Source: Akkermansia muciniphila
Lineage (GTDB): Bacteria; Verrucomicrobiota; Verrucomicrobiia; Limisphaerales; SIAT01
Assembly (NCBI GenBank): GCA_945860945.1
Contig: CAMASG010000009.1
Span: 1-49,589 of the forward strand
Direction: 5' to 3'
DNA: 49,589 bases
In this document: positions 10,106 through 19,014 of the stretch, piece by piece
How the letters are laid out: each line of letters begins with the position of its first letter
Position numbering within the stretch: position 1 is the stretch's first letter
Position numbers and translations under genes: made by a program
The notes under the pieces: generated by a model
The model's database searches: none
What the model saw: only the letters and a program-made list of their open reading frames with translations
What the model was told of the DNA's origin: nothing

Positions 10106-10261
10106 ATGTCACTACACAGCAGCCTGCGCGCCTCCAGCTCTCTGGGCGCGAAACGGAATGTCCTCAAGCGTTTTGAGCGGGTCGCCCTGCTCAAGAAGCG
10201 TACGCAGTGGAAAGACGGCGATCGCATCACCGGCCTGCGCAAGACCAAGCCGGAAGAATAG
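10106..10261 (+). CDS. PVC small basic protein
   Basis: This 51-residue, strongly basic protein starts at ATG 10106 after AAAGGGA. It contains KRNVLKRFERV and KKRTQWKDGDRITGLRKTKP, which match the 'small basic protein' family (TIGR04137) known from Verrucomicrobia, Chlamydiae and Planctomycetes. The charge and size resemble small ribosomal or RNA-binding proteins, but as far as I recall the biochemical role is not established. An RNA-directed role would fit the following RluB-type rRNA pseudouridine synthase gene, which starts 25 bases later. The longer frame back to 10007 is not supported by a ribosome binding site. Confidence 0.8.
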   Translation: MSLHSSLRASSSLGAKRNVLKRFERVALLKKRTQWKDGDRITGLRKTKPEE

Positions 10262-10286
10262 CCGTCCCGTCGCTGCTTCAGCCGCG

Positions 10287-10997
10287 ATGTTGCGCCTCCA
10301 AAAGTTCCTCGCTGAGGCGGGCGTCGCTTCCCGACGTGCCGCTGAAGAGCTCATCCGTGCCGGTAAGGTGGAGGTGAATGGCGCGGTCATCCGCGAGCTC
10401 GGCACGAAGGTGAACCCCATCGTTGACCGCGTTGTGGTGGACGGTCAGCGGGTTCAGCTCAAACGCAAGATTTACATTGCGCTTCACAAGCCGCCCGGCT
10501 ACCTCTGCACACGTTCCGATGAGCGAAAGCGTCCCATCATCGGCGAGCTTCTCCCCAAGGAATGGTCGAGTCTTTACCCCGTAGGTCGCCTCGACCGTGA
10601 TAGCGAGGGTTTGATTTTTGTGACCAATGACGGCGACTTCGCGCTGCAACTCACTCATCCGCGCTACGGCATTCGCAAGAAGTATCTGGCGATTGTGACG
10701 GGCCGTGTCGAGCCGTCGAAGTTGAAGTCTTTCACCGCTGGTGTGCAGCATCGCGGCGAACTGCTCAAGGCCGCGAAAGCGCGGCTCATCGACGCGAACA
10801 ACACGCGCAGTCTGGTCGAGTTGGAGCTGGCCGAAGGCAAGAATCGCGAGGCGCGACGACTCTTCGAAACGCTGGGGATGGTGGTGGAGCGGCTGCAGCG
10901 GATTCAGATCGGCCCGATCAAGCTCGCGGAGCTGAAACCGGGCAAATGGCGGACGTTGACAGAAGCGGAGATTAAATCTTTACTAAAGAAACTATGA
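10287..10997 (+). CDS. rluB: RluB/RsuA-family rRNA pseudouridine synthase
   Basis: The enzyme isomerises a specific uridine in ribosomal RNA. Starting at ATG 10287 it has 236 residues. An S4 RNA-binding domain covers about residues 1-60 (LQKFLAEAGVASRRAAEELI and the turn VNG). The catalytic domain follows, with the aspartate in YPVGRLDRDSEGLIFVTNDG and the motif KKYLAIV. EGKNREARRLFETLG near residue 190 is typical of the RsuA/RluB/E/F group. Whether the target is 23S (RluB) or 16S (RsuA) cannot be decided here; the S4 domain and length favour RluB. The stop overlaps the next start in ATGA at 10994-10997. Confidence 0.88.
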   Translation: MLRLQKFLAEAGVASRRAAEELIRAGKVEVNGAVIRELGTKVNPIVDRVVVDGQRVQLKRKIYIALHKPPGYLCTRSDERKRPIIGELLPKEWSSLYPVGRLDRDSEGLIFVTNDGDFALQLTHPRYGIRKKYLAIVTGRVEPSKLKSFTAGVQHRGELLKAAKARLIDANNTRSLVELELAEGKNREARRLFETLGMVVERLQRIQIGPIKLAELKPGKWRTLTEAEIKSLLKKL

Positions 10998-12139
10998 ACA
11001 CGAGCAAGTGGATTGGATTATTCACACTTTTTGCAGCATTGATTGCCGCCCAGGCAGCCGATAAAGCGGCCGTCAAACAGGCTCGCACCAACGCGCGCGG
11101 CGCCGCGTCTATTACCAGCGAAGTGGTCATTCAACTCGAGAAGGGCGAGGTCGTCACCGTGCTCGAAGAGATTATCGTGAAGAACGCCAAGGCCGGCGAG
11201 CCGACCAAGTGGCTGCGCATCCAGCTTCCCGCCGACACGCTGGTCTGGATCCACGCCGGATTCATCGACGCGCAGACCAAGACCGTCATCCCCGCTAAAC
11301 TCAACGTCCGCGCCGGTCCCGGCGAACATTTCAGCGTCCTCTGCCGCCTCGATAAGGGCGCGGTCGTGAAGCCCGTCCGCACCGTCGGCGAATGGATGGA
11401 AATCGAAGCGCCGGCGACCGCGTCGGTCTATGTCGCCGCCGAGTTGCTCGATCGCGAGAACGCCTCGAACATCGTCACCGTCCCCAAGGTGGTCCCGACA
11501 ACGAACGCCGTCACGAACGTCATCCCGCCCCCGACGACGAACGTCATCAGCGTGCCGATTACCAGCTTCCGGCCGCCGACCACGACCTCCACCAACAAGG
11601 TGGACGAAGCTTTCCCCGCGCCGCCGATTCCGGTGGTCTCCACCAAGGCCGTCACGCCGAAGACCAACGACAAGAAGACGCCGCCGAAGAAGAACGACAA
11701 CAACACCAAGACCGACGAACCGAAGACGATTGTGCCGACTAAAACGGTCGGACCTGTCGCCGCCACCACCAGCACGAACAAACTGCCGTGGTACAAGGCC
11801 CTCTTCCACACTGAACCGAAGCCGAAGACCGTCGCGAAAAAGGTCGAGGCGCCGATCGTTCCGCCCACGCCCGTCGTCGCGGAGAATCTCCCCATCCGCA
11901 TCGTCACTCGCGAAGGCATCATCCAGCGCACGCTGAACATTCAGGCGCCCGCCGAGTACGTCCTCGAGCATCCCGAGAGCGGCAAGATCATCAACTATCT
12001 CCACACCACCAACACCAACGTGCCGATGAAGCTCCTCAAAGGCCGCCGCGTGCTGGTGAGCGGTCAGGAAGCCATCGACCCACGTTGGGCCGACACGCCC
12101 CTGCTCAAGATCGAGACGCTCCGCACGACGGACAATTGA
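10994..12139 (+). CDS. secreted protein with two bacterial SH3 domains and a Thr/Lys-rich linker
   Basis: This 381-residue protein has a signal peptide (residues 1-21, ending AAQA). A first SH3-like domain spans roughly residues 25-90. A second, classical SH3b unit (KLNVRAGPGEHFSVLCRLDKG) lies near residues 97-150. A long low-complexity linker rich in Thr, Asn, Pro and Lys (residues ~155-265) leads to a small C-terminal domain (~285-381) that includes RRVLVSGQEAID. SH3b domains usually bind peptidoglycan peptides, so the protein probably acts in the periplasm on or near the wall. It overlaps the upstream pseudouridine synthase gene by 4 bases and is followed 2 bases later by folD. Confidence 0.75.
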   Translation: MNTSKWIGLFTLFAALIAAQAADKAAVKQARTNARGAASITSEVVIQLEKGEVVTVLEEIIVKNAKAGEPTKWLRIQLPADTLVWIHAGFIDAQTKTVIPAKLNVRAGPGEHFSVLCRLDKGAVVKPVRTVGEWMEIEAPATASVYVAAELLDRENASNIVTVPKVVPTTNAVTNVIPPPTTNVISVPITSFRPPTTTSTNKVDEAFPAPPIPVVSTKAVTPKTNDKKTPPKKNDNNTKTDEPKTIVPTKTVGPVAATTSTNKLPWYKALFHTEPKPKTVAKKVEAPIVPPTPVVAENLPIRIVTREGIIQRTLNIQAPAEYVLEHPESGKIINYLHTTNTNVPMKLLKGRRVLVSGQEAIDPRWADTPLLKIETLRTTDN

Positions 12140-12141
12140 TC

Positions 12142-13029
12142 GTGGCCGCCGGCAATCTCATTGACGGCCGCGTCATCGCCGAACAGATCCACGCCGAAAC
12201 CGCCCAACGCGTTTGGGCCCTCAAATCCCGCGGCATCGAGCCCAAGCAGGTCTTCGTCCGCGTCGGTGAGGATCCCGCCTCAAAGGTCTATGTCGGGATG
12301 AAGGAGAAAACCTCCGCACGCCTCGGCATCGCTTCCGAAACGCGCGTCCTCCCCGAGACCACGACCGAAGCCGATTTGCTCGCGATCATCGGGCAACTCA
12401 ACGCCGATCGCTCCGTCCACGGCATCCTCGTGCAAGCCCCGTTACCAAAGCATATCAGCGAATCGCGCGTCTTCGCCGCCGTCGCGCCGGACAAAGATGT
12501 GGACGGCTTTCATCCCATCAACGTCGGCAAACTGATGCTCGGCGACGAGACCGGCTTCCGCCCCTGCACGCCCGCCGGCGTTCACGAATTGCTCATCCGT
12601 TCGAATGTGAAAATCGCCGGAGCGGGGGTCGTCGTCCTCGGCCGCGGCAACATCGTCGGCAAACCGATGGCCGCCATCCTCTGCCAAAAATCGCACCACG
12701 CGGACGCGACGGTGACGATCTGCCACTCGCGGACTGGCGACGTCGCTGACCACTGTCGCCGCGCGGACATCGTCATCGCCGCGATGGGCGTGCCCGAGTT
12801 TGTAAAAGCGGATATGGTGAAACCCGGCGCTGTCGTCATCGACGTTGGCGTCAATCGCATCGCCGATTCCTCCGCTAAAAACGGCTCGCGACTCGTGGGC
12901 GACGTGGACTTCACGCGCGTTCAACCGATTGCCGGCCTCATCACGCCGAACCCCGGCGGCGTTGGTCCGATGACCATCGCGATGCTGCTCGCCAACACCA
13001 CGCGCGCCGCCGAACTCGCCACACGCTGA
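12142..13029 (+). CDS. folD: bifunctional methylenetetrahydrofolate dehydrogenase/methenyltetrahydrofolate cyclohydrolase
   Basis: FolD converts 5,10-methylene-THF to 10-formyl-THF with NADP+, supplying one-carbon units for purines and initiator formyl-Met. With the GTG start at 12142 it has 295 residues, the normal size. The catalytic pair is Tyr50 and Lys54 in the motif YVGMK, equivalent to Tyr52/Lys56 of Escherichia coli. The substrate loop DKDVDGFHPINVG, the Rossmann segment VVLGRGNIVGKPMA and the C-terminal signature PNPGGVGPMT are present. A TTG at 12136, overlapping the previous stop, is the alternative start. There is no gap to speak of from the SH3 gene, so the two are co-transcribed. 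Confidence 0.95.
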   Translation: MAAGNLIDGRVIAEQIHAETAQRVWALKSRGIEPKQVFVRVGEDPASKVYVGMKEKTSARLGIASETRVLPETTTEADLLAIIGQLNADRSVHGILVQAPLPKHISESRVFAAVAPDKDVDGFHPINVGKLMLGDETGFRPCTPAGVHELLIRSNVKIAGAGVVVLGRGNIVGKPMAAILCQKSHHADATVTICHSRTGDVADHCRRADIVIAAMGVPEFVKADMVKPGAVVIDVGVNRIADSSAKNGSRLVGDVDFTRVQPIAGLITPNPGGVGPMTIAMLLANTTRAAELATR

Positions 13030-13045
13030 CCCACACTTATTTTAT

Positions 13046-13477
13046 ATGAACCCCGCTCGCATCCTTCCCGATCTGCAATGCTCGCTTCTCTGCGAAGACA
13101 TCCGCCAAGAAGCCAACGGCAACTTCATCCTCGTCGGTGTGCTCGGCTTCCTGCGCGTGCCACAGGTGCCGGTCACCGCGCTCAAGCTCTGCATCTTCAG
13201 TCGCTGGACCGCCGGCGTCGGCGCGTTCACCGAAACCGTGCGACTCATCGCGCCGGACCAGACCACCGTGCTGCGCCAAAGCCAGGTGAAGTTCGCGCTC
13301 GCCGATCCCGCGCACCACGCGACGAACGCCTCCATCTTCGGCCAGATCGAATTCACGACGCACGGCGTCTATCAAGTCGAAGTGCTCGTGGACGATGTGA
13401 TGAAGCTGCGCTATCCGTTCCCGGTCGTCGTCGTGCCGCCGCAAGCGCAGCCCGAATCGGTTCCGGAGAAAGCGTGA
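13046..13477 (+). CDS. DUF6941-like protein
   Basis: This cytoplasmic protein of 143 residues has no signal peptide or membrane helix. It begins with LQCSLLCEDIRQEANGNFILVGV and ends in a beta-rich part with VYQVEVLVDDVMKLRYPFPVVV. The CEDIRQEANGN-type opening followed by an L/VGV strand matches my recollection of the DUF6941 family, whose function is unknown. The predicted fold is a beta-sandwich. The ATG is 17 bases after the folD stop, in the same direction, so it is probably part of the same transcript. I would not attach a pathway to it. Confidence 0.6.
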   Translation: MNPARILPDLQCSLLCEDIRQEANGNFILVGVLGFLRVPQVPVTALKLCIFSRWTAGVGAFTETVRLIAPDQTTVLRQSQVKFALADPAHHATNASIFGQIEFTTHGVYQVEVLVDDVMKLRYPFPVVVVPPQAQPESVPEKA

Positions 13478-13559
13478 CGCATCGCTGCGGCCTTGAAGCC
13501 CGCACGGCGCACAACGTCAGTCCCTCGATGGCGCTCGCGCCGTCTTGCTGAATCAACAC

Positions 13560-14726
13560 GTGGAATCCGACGCCACAAAAAACACCGCACCCGCCGAGAC
13601 GCCGAGCAACTCGGCCGCACTCGGCGCATGGCAGCCGTTCAGTTTCGGCGGCGTCGCTGCGTTCGCTCGCGCCTCTTTTGGCCGGTTGTTCATCGCGCAA
13701 TTTGTCACCGCCGCCGCCGTGGCCGCGTGTGTCGTTTGGCTGCTCGCGCGCCAGTGGTGTCCCGTCATCGAGACCGCCATCGCGCAACTTCCCGCCGAAC
13801 GCGCCGTCATCCACGAAGGCCAACTCGTCTGGCCCGCGCGCGAAGCGAGCACGCTCGCCGAGACGCATTTTCTCGCCATCGTCGTCAGCCCTCACGAACT
13901 CGATGACACCGGTCTGACGGCTGATTTGCAATTCGAGTTGGGCAAAAAACATCTGCGTGTCGGCTCGCTCTTCGGCTATCTCGCGTGGCCGTATCCGGAG
14001 GATCGGCAACTGCCGCTCACGCGTGGTGAAGCTGAGCCGTGGTGGGGCGCGTGGAAACCGATCCTGCTCGCCGGCGTGGCGGGGGGGACGGTTGTTTGCC
14101 TGCTGTTCGTGTGGGCCGTTTTTGCTTCATGCGGCATGTTCGTCGTGCGGCTCATCGCCTTTTTCACCGACCGCGAATGCACGCGCAACGGCCACTGGCA
14201 ACTCGCCGCCGCCGCGCTGCTGCCGGGCGCGTGGATCTTCGCGATGGGCGTGGTGCTGTATGGCCTCGAGTGGCTGCCACTGCTCGGCCTGCTGCTCGTG
14301 ACCGCGGTGCACCTCGTCGTCGGCTGGGTCTATCTTTTCTTCGCACCGTTCTGTCTGCCGCGCGTGCCGGAGCAATTCCCCGCCGCCGCGAATCCTTTCA
14401 CGACCACGAGCGTCACGGCGGACGGCACCGCGGCACCCGTGCAAAACCCATTCACCGGTGACGAGACGCTCGTGAAACCACCTGCGGTCAACCCGCCCAG
14501 TTCGCTGCCAACGCCAACACCAACGCCTTCACCCGCGCCCACGGTTCCCGTGACAATTCCAACGACGCCGGCGACTGTGATACCAGCAGCGACCACTCCA
14601 GCTTTGCCGACTTCGTCCAATCCCTTTTCCACGCCCGACGCACCAGCGAGTAATCCCTTCGCAAACACCGACGCATCCACGACGCGGCCGCCCGAGAATC
14701 CTTTCATCGGCGGCGCGAAGCACTGA
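13560..14726 (+). CDS. membrane protein with a Pro/Thr-rich tail carrying five NPF motifs
   Basis: I do not recognise this protein. The GTG at 13560 gives 388 residues; a TTG at 13545 is also in frame. One transmembrane helix near residues 45-65 is followed by a soluble domain of about 100 residues (~66-165). Three or four more helices cover ~170-270. The C-terminal ~115 residues are disordered-looking, rich in Pro, Thr and Ala. NPF occurs there five times: NPFTTTS, NPFTGDE, NPFSTPD, NPFANTD and, at the very end, NPFIGG. Regular tail motifs on a membrane anchor suggest a scaffold or tether. It lies between the DUF6941-like gene and a LysM lipoprotein gene, all on the same strand. Confidence 0.7.
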   Translation: MESDATKNTAPAETPSNSAALGAWQPFSFGGVAAFARASFGRLFIAQFVTAAAVAACVVWLLARQWCPVIETAIAQLPAERAVIHEGQLVWPAREASTLAETHFLAIVVSPHELDDTGLTADLQFELGKKHLRVGSLFGYLAWPYPEDRQLPLTRGEAEPWWGAWKPILLAGVAGGTVVCLLFVWAVFASCGMFVVRLIAFFTDRECTRNGHWQLAAAALLPGAWIFAMGVVLYGLEWLPLLGLLLVTAVHLVVGWVYLFFAPFCLPRVPEQFPAAANPFTTTSVTADGTAAPVQNPFTGDETLVKPPAVNPPSSLPTPTPTPSPAPTVPVTIPTTPATVIPAATTPALPTSSNPFSTPDAPASNPFANTDASTTRPPENPFIGGAKH

Positions 14727-14774
14727 ACGCAACGGGGCGTTGCAAGCTCGGCGCGTTTCCTCTATTTTCGTGGC

Positions 14775-15542
14775 GTGATTGGTTTTAAGAAAGTTTGGCC
14801 GCTCGCCGCGCTCGCGACGCTGCTGTTACTCGGCACGGGTTGCCCAGGAACCGGCGCGAGCGATGAGCAGAAGGAACCGTATTTTCTCTCTGGCCGCGAG
14901 AAGGTGCGCCACGCCGATTACGTCGGCGCCATCCAATCTTTTAGCAAAGCCATCGAGGTGAATCCGCGCTCGGCGGCGGCTCATTACGAGTTGGGCTGCC
15001 TGTCCGAAGAGCGTGGCGCGGATCCGGCGGCGGCGATTTACCACTACGAGCGTTACCTCAATCTGAGCCCGCGCGCCGAGAACGTCACGATAGTCCGCGA
15101 GCGGATCAACACCTGCAAACTCGAGTTGGCGAAGTCGTCGTTCCTCACGCTCGGCGGCCAATCCGGCCAGCGCGAAAAGGAGTTGAAAGCCGAGTTGGAT
15201 AGGTTGCTCGCCGAGAACACGCAACTCCGTCACCAACTCGGTACGCTCGGCCAGAATGTGCGTGTGCCAGCGGCAACGAACTCGCCCGCGGTGACCAAGC
15301 TGATTGTGCCGACGAAGCAGGTGCCGACACCCGCGACTAATCTTGTCGCGTCGCCCGGAGCCACGAACCGGCCACCCACCCCGGTCGCCGCAGCGAAGAC
15401 TCACAAGATTGCCAGCGGCGAGACGCCCGGCATCATCGCGCGCAAATATGGTATCAAAGTCGAATCGTTGATGGCCGCCAATCCCGGCCTCGACCCGAAG
15501 AAGCTCAAGATCGGCCAATCCGTAAACGTTCCCGCGCGCTGA
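14775..15542 (+). CDS. lipoprotein with TPR repeats, coiled coil and LysM domain
   Basis: The protein (255 residues, GTG start) has a lipoprotein signal with the lipobox LLGTGC, so Cys23 should be lipidated. Two tetratricopeptide-like helices pairs follow at about residues 38-100 (YVGAIQSFSKAIEVNPRSAAAHYELG and an AAAIYHYERYLNLSP unit). Next comes a short coiled coil (~130-155, KELKAELDRLLAENTQLRHQL). A Thr/Pro linker leads to a C-terminal LysM domain (~205-255: HKIASGETPGIIARKYGI and LKIGQSVNVP). LysM binds peptidoglycan glycan strands, so this is probably a membrane-anchored wall-binding adaptor. It follows the NPF-repeat membrane protein by 48 bases. Confidence 0.85.
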   Translation: MIGFKKVWPLAALATLLLLGTGCPGTGASDEQKEPYFLSGREKVRHADYVGAIQSFSKAIEVNPRSAAAHYELGCLSEERGADPAAAIYHYERYLNLSPRAENVTIVRERINTCKLELAKSSFLTLGGQSGQREKELKAELDRLLAENTQLRHQLGTLGQNVRVPAATNSPAVTKLIVPTKQVPTPATNLVASPGATNRPPTPVAAAKTHKIASGETPGIIARKYGIKVESLMAANPGLDPKKLKIGQSVNVPAR

Positions 15543-15586
15543 GCGCCCCTTGACTTGCCGCCGCTGCTGACCCACTTTTTCAAAGC

Positions 15587-16423
15587 GTGACGACCCAACG
15601 TTTGCTCCTCGGCGGTGCCGCCGCGTTCTGGCTGGTGATGACCGGCCTGCTCTGGCGCGCCGAGTATCTCGATGGCAAGTCCGGCAGCCCCGTTCCAGTC
15701 GAGGTTGTCTGGGAGAAGCTGCTCAAGTCGCCCGACGATTCGCAGCTCGATATCATGCACCGCGGCAAACGCGTCGGCGGTTTGCGCTGGTCCCCGAACA
15801 TCATCGAGGAAACGAGCGATGGCTTCTCGAAATCCAAGCATGCGCGACCGGAAGGCATGGTGAGTAAAACCGCCGGCTACAGGCTCGACGTGATGGACGG
15901 CGGCGTGACTTTACCCGACTCGAAACGCCGCCTGCGTTTCGGGTTGAACCTCAACTTCGATCGCGACCGCGGCTGGCGGGACTTCCTGCTCACGCTCGGC
16001 CAGAATCCGCGCCTCGTCCGCATCGAGAGCCACGCGGCCGCGCAGACGCTTCGCCTCACCACTTCGGGCGGCGAGGTGCCGAACCGCGAGGCCCAGTTCA
16101 CCTTCGAGCAATTGCGCAATCCGCAGCAGCTCTTCGCCGGCGTGGTCGGCGCGTTCGGCGGCTCTGAATCGCTCGGCCTTCTAGCGGCGCAGATGCTGGA
16201 CACCTCCACGTTGAAAGTCTTCACGAGCCACACGATGCAGCTTCGCTGGGAAGCCAGCAGCGACTGGATGAAAATGGGGCCGGCTCGTCTGCGCGTGTAC
16301 CGCCTGCAAGCGCCGTTGCTCGATAAGCACAAGATCGTCATCACCATCAGCCGCGTCGGCGAGATTCTGAAAGTCGAACTGCCCAACGACATCGTGCTCC
16401 TGAACCGGAATCTGTACCTCTGA
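15587..16423 (+). CDS. unknown protein with one N-terminal transmembrane helix
   Basis: This 278-residue protein starts at GTG. One hydrophobic helix (residues ~6-24, LLLGGAAAFWLVMTGLLWRA) works as an uncleaved anchor or signal. The rest is soluble and mostly beta, with strands such as GYRLDVMDGGVTLPD, LRFGLNLNFDRD and HTMQLRWEASSDWM, and it ends in DIVLLNRNLYL. I find no catalytic motif. The position directly before an ABC exporter pair (10 bases to the ATPase start) suggests it is an extracytoplasmic part of the same machinery, perhaps a cargo or accessory protein. That is inference from gene order only. Confidence 0.6.
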   Translation: MTTQRLLLGGAAAFWLVMTGLLWRAEYLDGKSGSPVPVEVVWEKLLKSPDDSQLDIMHRGKRVGGLRWSPNIIEETSDGFSKSKHARPEGMVSKTAGYRLDVMDGGVTLPDSKRRLRFGLNLNFDRDRGWRDFLLTLGQNPRLVRIESHAAAQTLRLTTSGGEVPNREAQFTFEQLRNPQQLFAGVVGAFGGSESLGLLAAQMLDTSTLKVFTSHTMQLRWEASSDWMKMGPARLRVYRLQAPLLDKHKIVITISRVGEILKVELPNDIVLLNRNLYL

Positions 16424-16432
16424 CTTCGTTGT

Positions 16433-17215
16433 ATGATTGAGCTGAAAAATCTGGTGAAGCGTTTCGGCGAACTCGTCGCCGTGAACGACATCTCGTTGAC
16501 CGTCCGCCGCGGAGAGTTCTTCGCGGTGCTCGGCCCGAACGCCGCCGGCAAGACCACCGCCATCAAGATTCTCACCGCGCTCATCAAGCCGACTAGCGGC
16601 ACCGTGCGCATTTGCGGCTTCGATGTTCAGGAGCAACCGCTCGAGGTTCGCCGCCGTCTCGCCTACGTGCCCGATTTTCCCTTCCTTTACGAGAAGCTCA
16701 CGCCGTGGGAGTTCCTCCGTTTCACCGGCCAAATTTTCAGGATGGACGAGGACGCAATTCAACTCTCGACCCGCGAATTAATCCCACGCTTCAATCTCGA
16801 GCCGTATCTCCGCCAGCCGATCGAAGGCCTCTCGCACGGCACGCGCCAGCGCGTCGCGATCGTCTCCGCGCTGATGCACAACCCCGAGGTCTTCGTGCTC
16901 GACGAGCCGATGGTCGGACTCGATCCGCACCACGCCCGCGTCGTGAAAGATGTCCTCAAAGAGCGCTCGTTGCGCGGTATGACCGTCTTTCTCTCCACTC
17001 ACCAGCTTAGCATCGCCGAAGAGATGGCCGACCGCATCGGCATCATTCACCACGGCCGCCTCATCGCCGTCGGCACTCGCGAAGAGCTGCGCCGACAGAG
17101 CGGCAGCGAAGGTGCGCTGGAGAAATCCTTCCTCGCGCTCACTGCGCAGGAGGCCAACTTCGTCGAGGAGAAATCCGCGCTGAAGGATCGCGCGCCGGAG
17201 ATCACGCTCACCTGA
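16433..17215 (+). CDS. ABC transporter ATP-binding protein
   Basis: This 260-residue nucleotide-binding subunit powers the permease encoded immediately downstream. Walker A is GPNAAGKT at residues 34-41, the Walker B segment is VFVLDEPMVGLDP, and the switch histidine lies in LSTHQLSIAEE. The signature loop reads LSHGTRQR instead of the common LSGGQ, a tolerated variant in ABC-2 exporters. The overall type is the CcmA/NatA-like group, in which the C-terminal extension (residues ~220-260) is short. The gene starts 10 bases after the preceding unknown gene. The substrate is not evident. Confidence 0.9.
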   Translation: MIELKNLVKRFGELVAVNDISLTVRRGEFFAVLGPNAAGKTTAIKILTALIKPTSGTVRICGFDVQEQPLEVRRRLAYVPDFPFLYEKLTPWEFLRFTGQIFRMDEDAIQLSTRELIPRFNLEPYLRQPIEGLSHGTRQRVAIVSALMHNPEVFVLDEPMVGLDPHHARVVKDVLKERSLRGMTVFLSTHQLSIAEEMADRIGIIHHGRLIAVGTREELRRQSGSEGALEKSFLALTAQEANFVEEKSALKDRAPEITLT

Positions 17216-17235
17216 AGCCGACCCTGTCGTCCGCT

Positions 17236-18966
17236 GTGCCCACCGCGAAGATTCCATCACCGCTCCGGCTGCTGCTGCAGGTCAATCTGCTGCAGATGTG
17301 GCGGAAGTTCCGCACCACAAGCGATCAATCGAGCCTGCTCGTCGGCACGCTCGCCGTCTTCCTCACCGGCTACACCATCCTCGCCGCGGGACTGTTCTAT
17401 CGCGCACTGAGCTTCGCCGGACGTTTCCCCGGCTTGGGCGAGATGCTGATCGAGCGGATGATCTATCTGCTCTTCTCGTTCCTTTTTATCCTGCTGCTTT
17501 TTAGTAACGTCGTCATCGGCTACACGAATCTTTTCCGTAACAAAGAGACCGCTTTTCTCATCACGCTGCCGATCAGCGCGCAGGATATCTTCCGCTGGAA
17601 ATTCCTCGAGTCAGCACTGCTCGCCTCGTGGGCTTTCCTGCTGCTCATCGCGCCGCTTCTCGGCGCGTACGGTTTGGAACAAAATGCGCCGTGGCATTTC
17701 TATCTGTTCGCGCCGGTGCTCATCGCGCTCTTCATCGTGTTGCCGGCGGTGTTCGGGTGTTGGATCGCCATTATCATCGCGCGTCATTTGGACCGCCGAC
17801 TGTTCCAACTCCTCGCCGTATTCTTGGTACTGCTCGCCTTCCTCGGTCTGCGCGCCTATTGGAAACCGCAAGTGCTCGATGATGAGAACATGGAGTCGCG
17901 CGTCATCTCCGTGCTCGACCGGTTGTTGACGAAGACGCGCTTCTCTCAGTTTCCATTCCTGCCGAGCTACTGGCTTTCCAGCGGCGTGTTGCACTGGGTG
18001 GAAGGCGCGCTCTCCGCAGCGGTGTTCTTCGTGCTCGTGCTGCTCAGCAATGTCGGATTCTTCGGCCTGCTCGCTTTCACCAAGACCGGCCGTTTCTTTT
18101 ACAGCGCCATTTCCGCCGCTCACAGCCGCAGCCACGTTCTCGGCCAATGGGAATGGTTCCGCAACTGGACCGCCCGGCGGCGGCAGTTCCACTATCGCGC
18201 CGGCCCGATGGAATATGTGCTGCGCCTCGTGCCGTGCCTCGCGACGGACACCCGCGCGCTGTTGCTCAAAGATATGCGTATCTTCTGGCGCGACACCGCA
18301 CAGTGGGGCCAGACGCTCGTGCTCTTCGCGCTCATCGGCGTGTATGTTAGCAACCTCCGCTACTTCACGCAGCAGCTCGCAAACCCGTTCTGGGTCCACC
18401 TCATCTCGTACATGAACCTCGCAGCCTGCTCGCTCAACCTCGCCACGCTCACCACGCGGTTCGTCTTCCCGCAGTTCTCGCTCGAGGGCAAACGCCTCTG
18501 GATCGTCGGACTCGCCCCTCTCGGCCTCGTCCGCGTGGTACAAGTGAAACTGCTCCTCGCCGTCGCCGCGTCGCTTCTCGTCACGCTGCCGCTCATCTGG
18601 CTTTCCTGCGACATGCTGAAGCTGCCCCTCGGACAAAAGTTCTATTTCGCCGGTGCGATCATTGTGATGACCTTCACGCTGAACAGCCTCGCCATGGGCC
18701 TCGGCGCGCTGTATCCGAACATGAAGGAAGACCAGCCGAGCAAGATCGTCAGCGGCTTCGGCGGCACCTTCTGTCTCGTGCTCAGCTTCCTCTACATCGT
18801 CGGCAGCGTGTTGCTGCTCTCCTTCGGCTCACCGTGGGGTGGGATAGATTTCGTCGCGCCGAGTTTCAAGGCGATCGGCTGGATCGGCTTTGCCGCTCTC
18901 TCCGTCACGCTCGGTTGGTTCCCGTATCGATGGGGCCTGCGCCGCGTCGCCACCTTCGAGCACTGA
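17236..18966 (+). CDS. ABC exporter membrane subunit
   Basis: The 576-residue protein (GTG start) has about 12 hydrophobic segments, for example YTILAAGLFYRALSFAG, LLFSFLFILLLFSNVVIGY and FGCWIAIIIARHL. The early motif LFRNKETAFLITLPISAQD resembles the coupling region of large ABC-2-type exporters, and the size fits the 'putative ATP-binding cassette' membrane family (PF16949-like). With the ATPase 21 bases upstream it should form one complete exporter, probably as a dimer in the inner membrane. The substrate is unknown. Neighbouring wall-binding and coiled-coil proteins suggest envelope work, but this is inference. Confidence 0.8.
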   Translation: MPTAKIPSPLRLLLQVNLLQMWRKFRTTSDQSSLLVGTLAVFLTGYTILAAGLFYRALSFAGRFPGLGEMLIERMIYLLFSFLFILLLFSNVVIGYTNLFRNKETAFLITLPISAQDIFRWKFLESALLASWAFLLLIAPLLGAYGLEQNAPWHFYLFAPVLIALFIVLPAVFGCWIAIIIARHLDRRLFQLLAVFLVLLAFLGLRAYWKPQVLDDENMESRVISVLDRLLTKTRFSQFPFLPSYWLSSGVLHWVEGALSAAVFFVLVLLSNVGFFGLLAFTKTGRFFYSAISAAHSRSHVLGQWEWFRNWTARRRQFHYRAGPMEYVLRLVPCLATDTRALLLKDMRIFWRDTAQWGQTLVLFALIGVYVSNLRYFTQQLANPFWVHLISYMNLAACSLNLATLTTRFVFPQFSLEGKRLWIVGLAPLGLVRVVQVKLLLAVAASLLVTLPLIWLSCDMLKLPLGQKFYFAGAIIVMTFTLNSLAMGLGALYPNMKEDQPSKIVSGFGGTFCLVLSFLYIVGSVLLLSFGSPWGGIDFVAPSFKAIGWIGFAALSVTLGWFPYRWGLRRVATFEH

Positions 18967-19014
18967 GTTCAGCTGCCCCTTTACAGCGTTTGTCCGCGCC
19001 ACTAGAGTTCGCCC

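Noticed and set aside
13545-14726. NPF motifs as a sign of eukaryotic gene transfer
   Set aside because: Codon use and composition match the neighbours, and the rest of the protein has no eukaryotic features; short motifs arise easily in Pro-rich tails.
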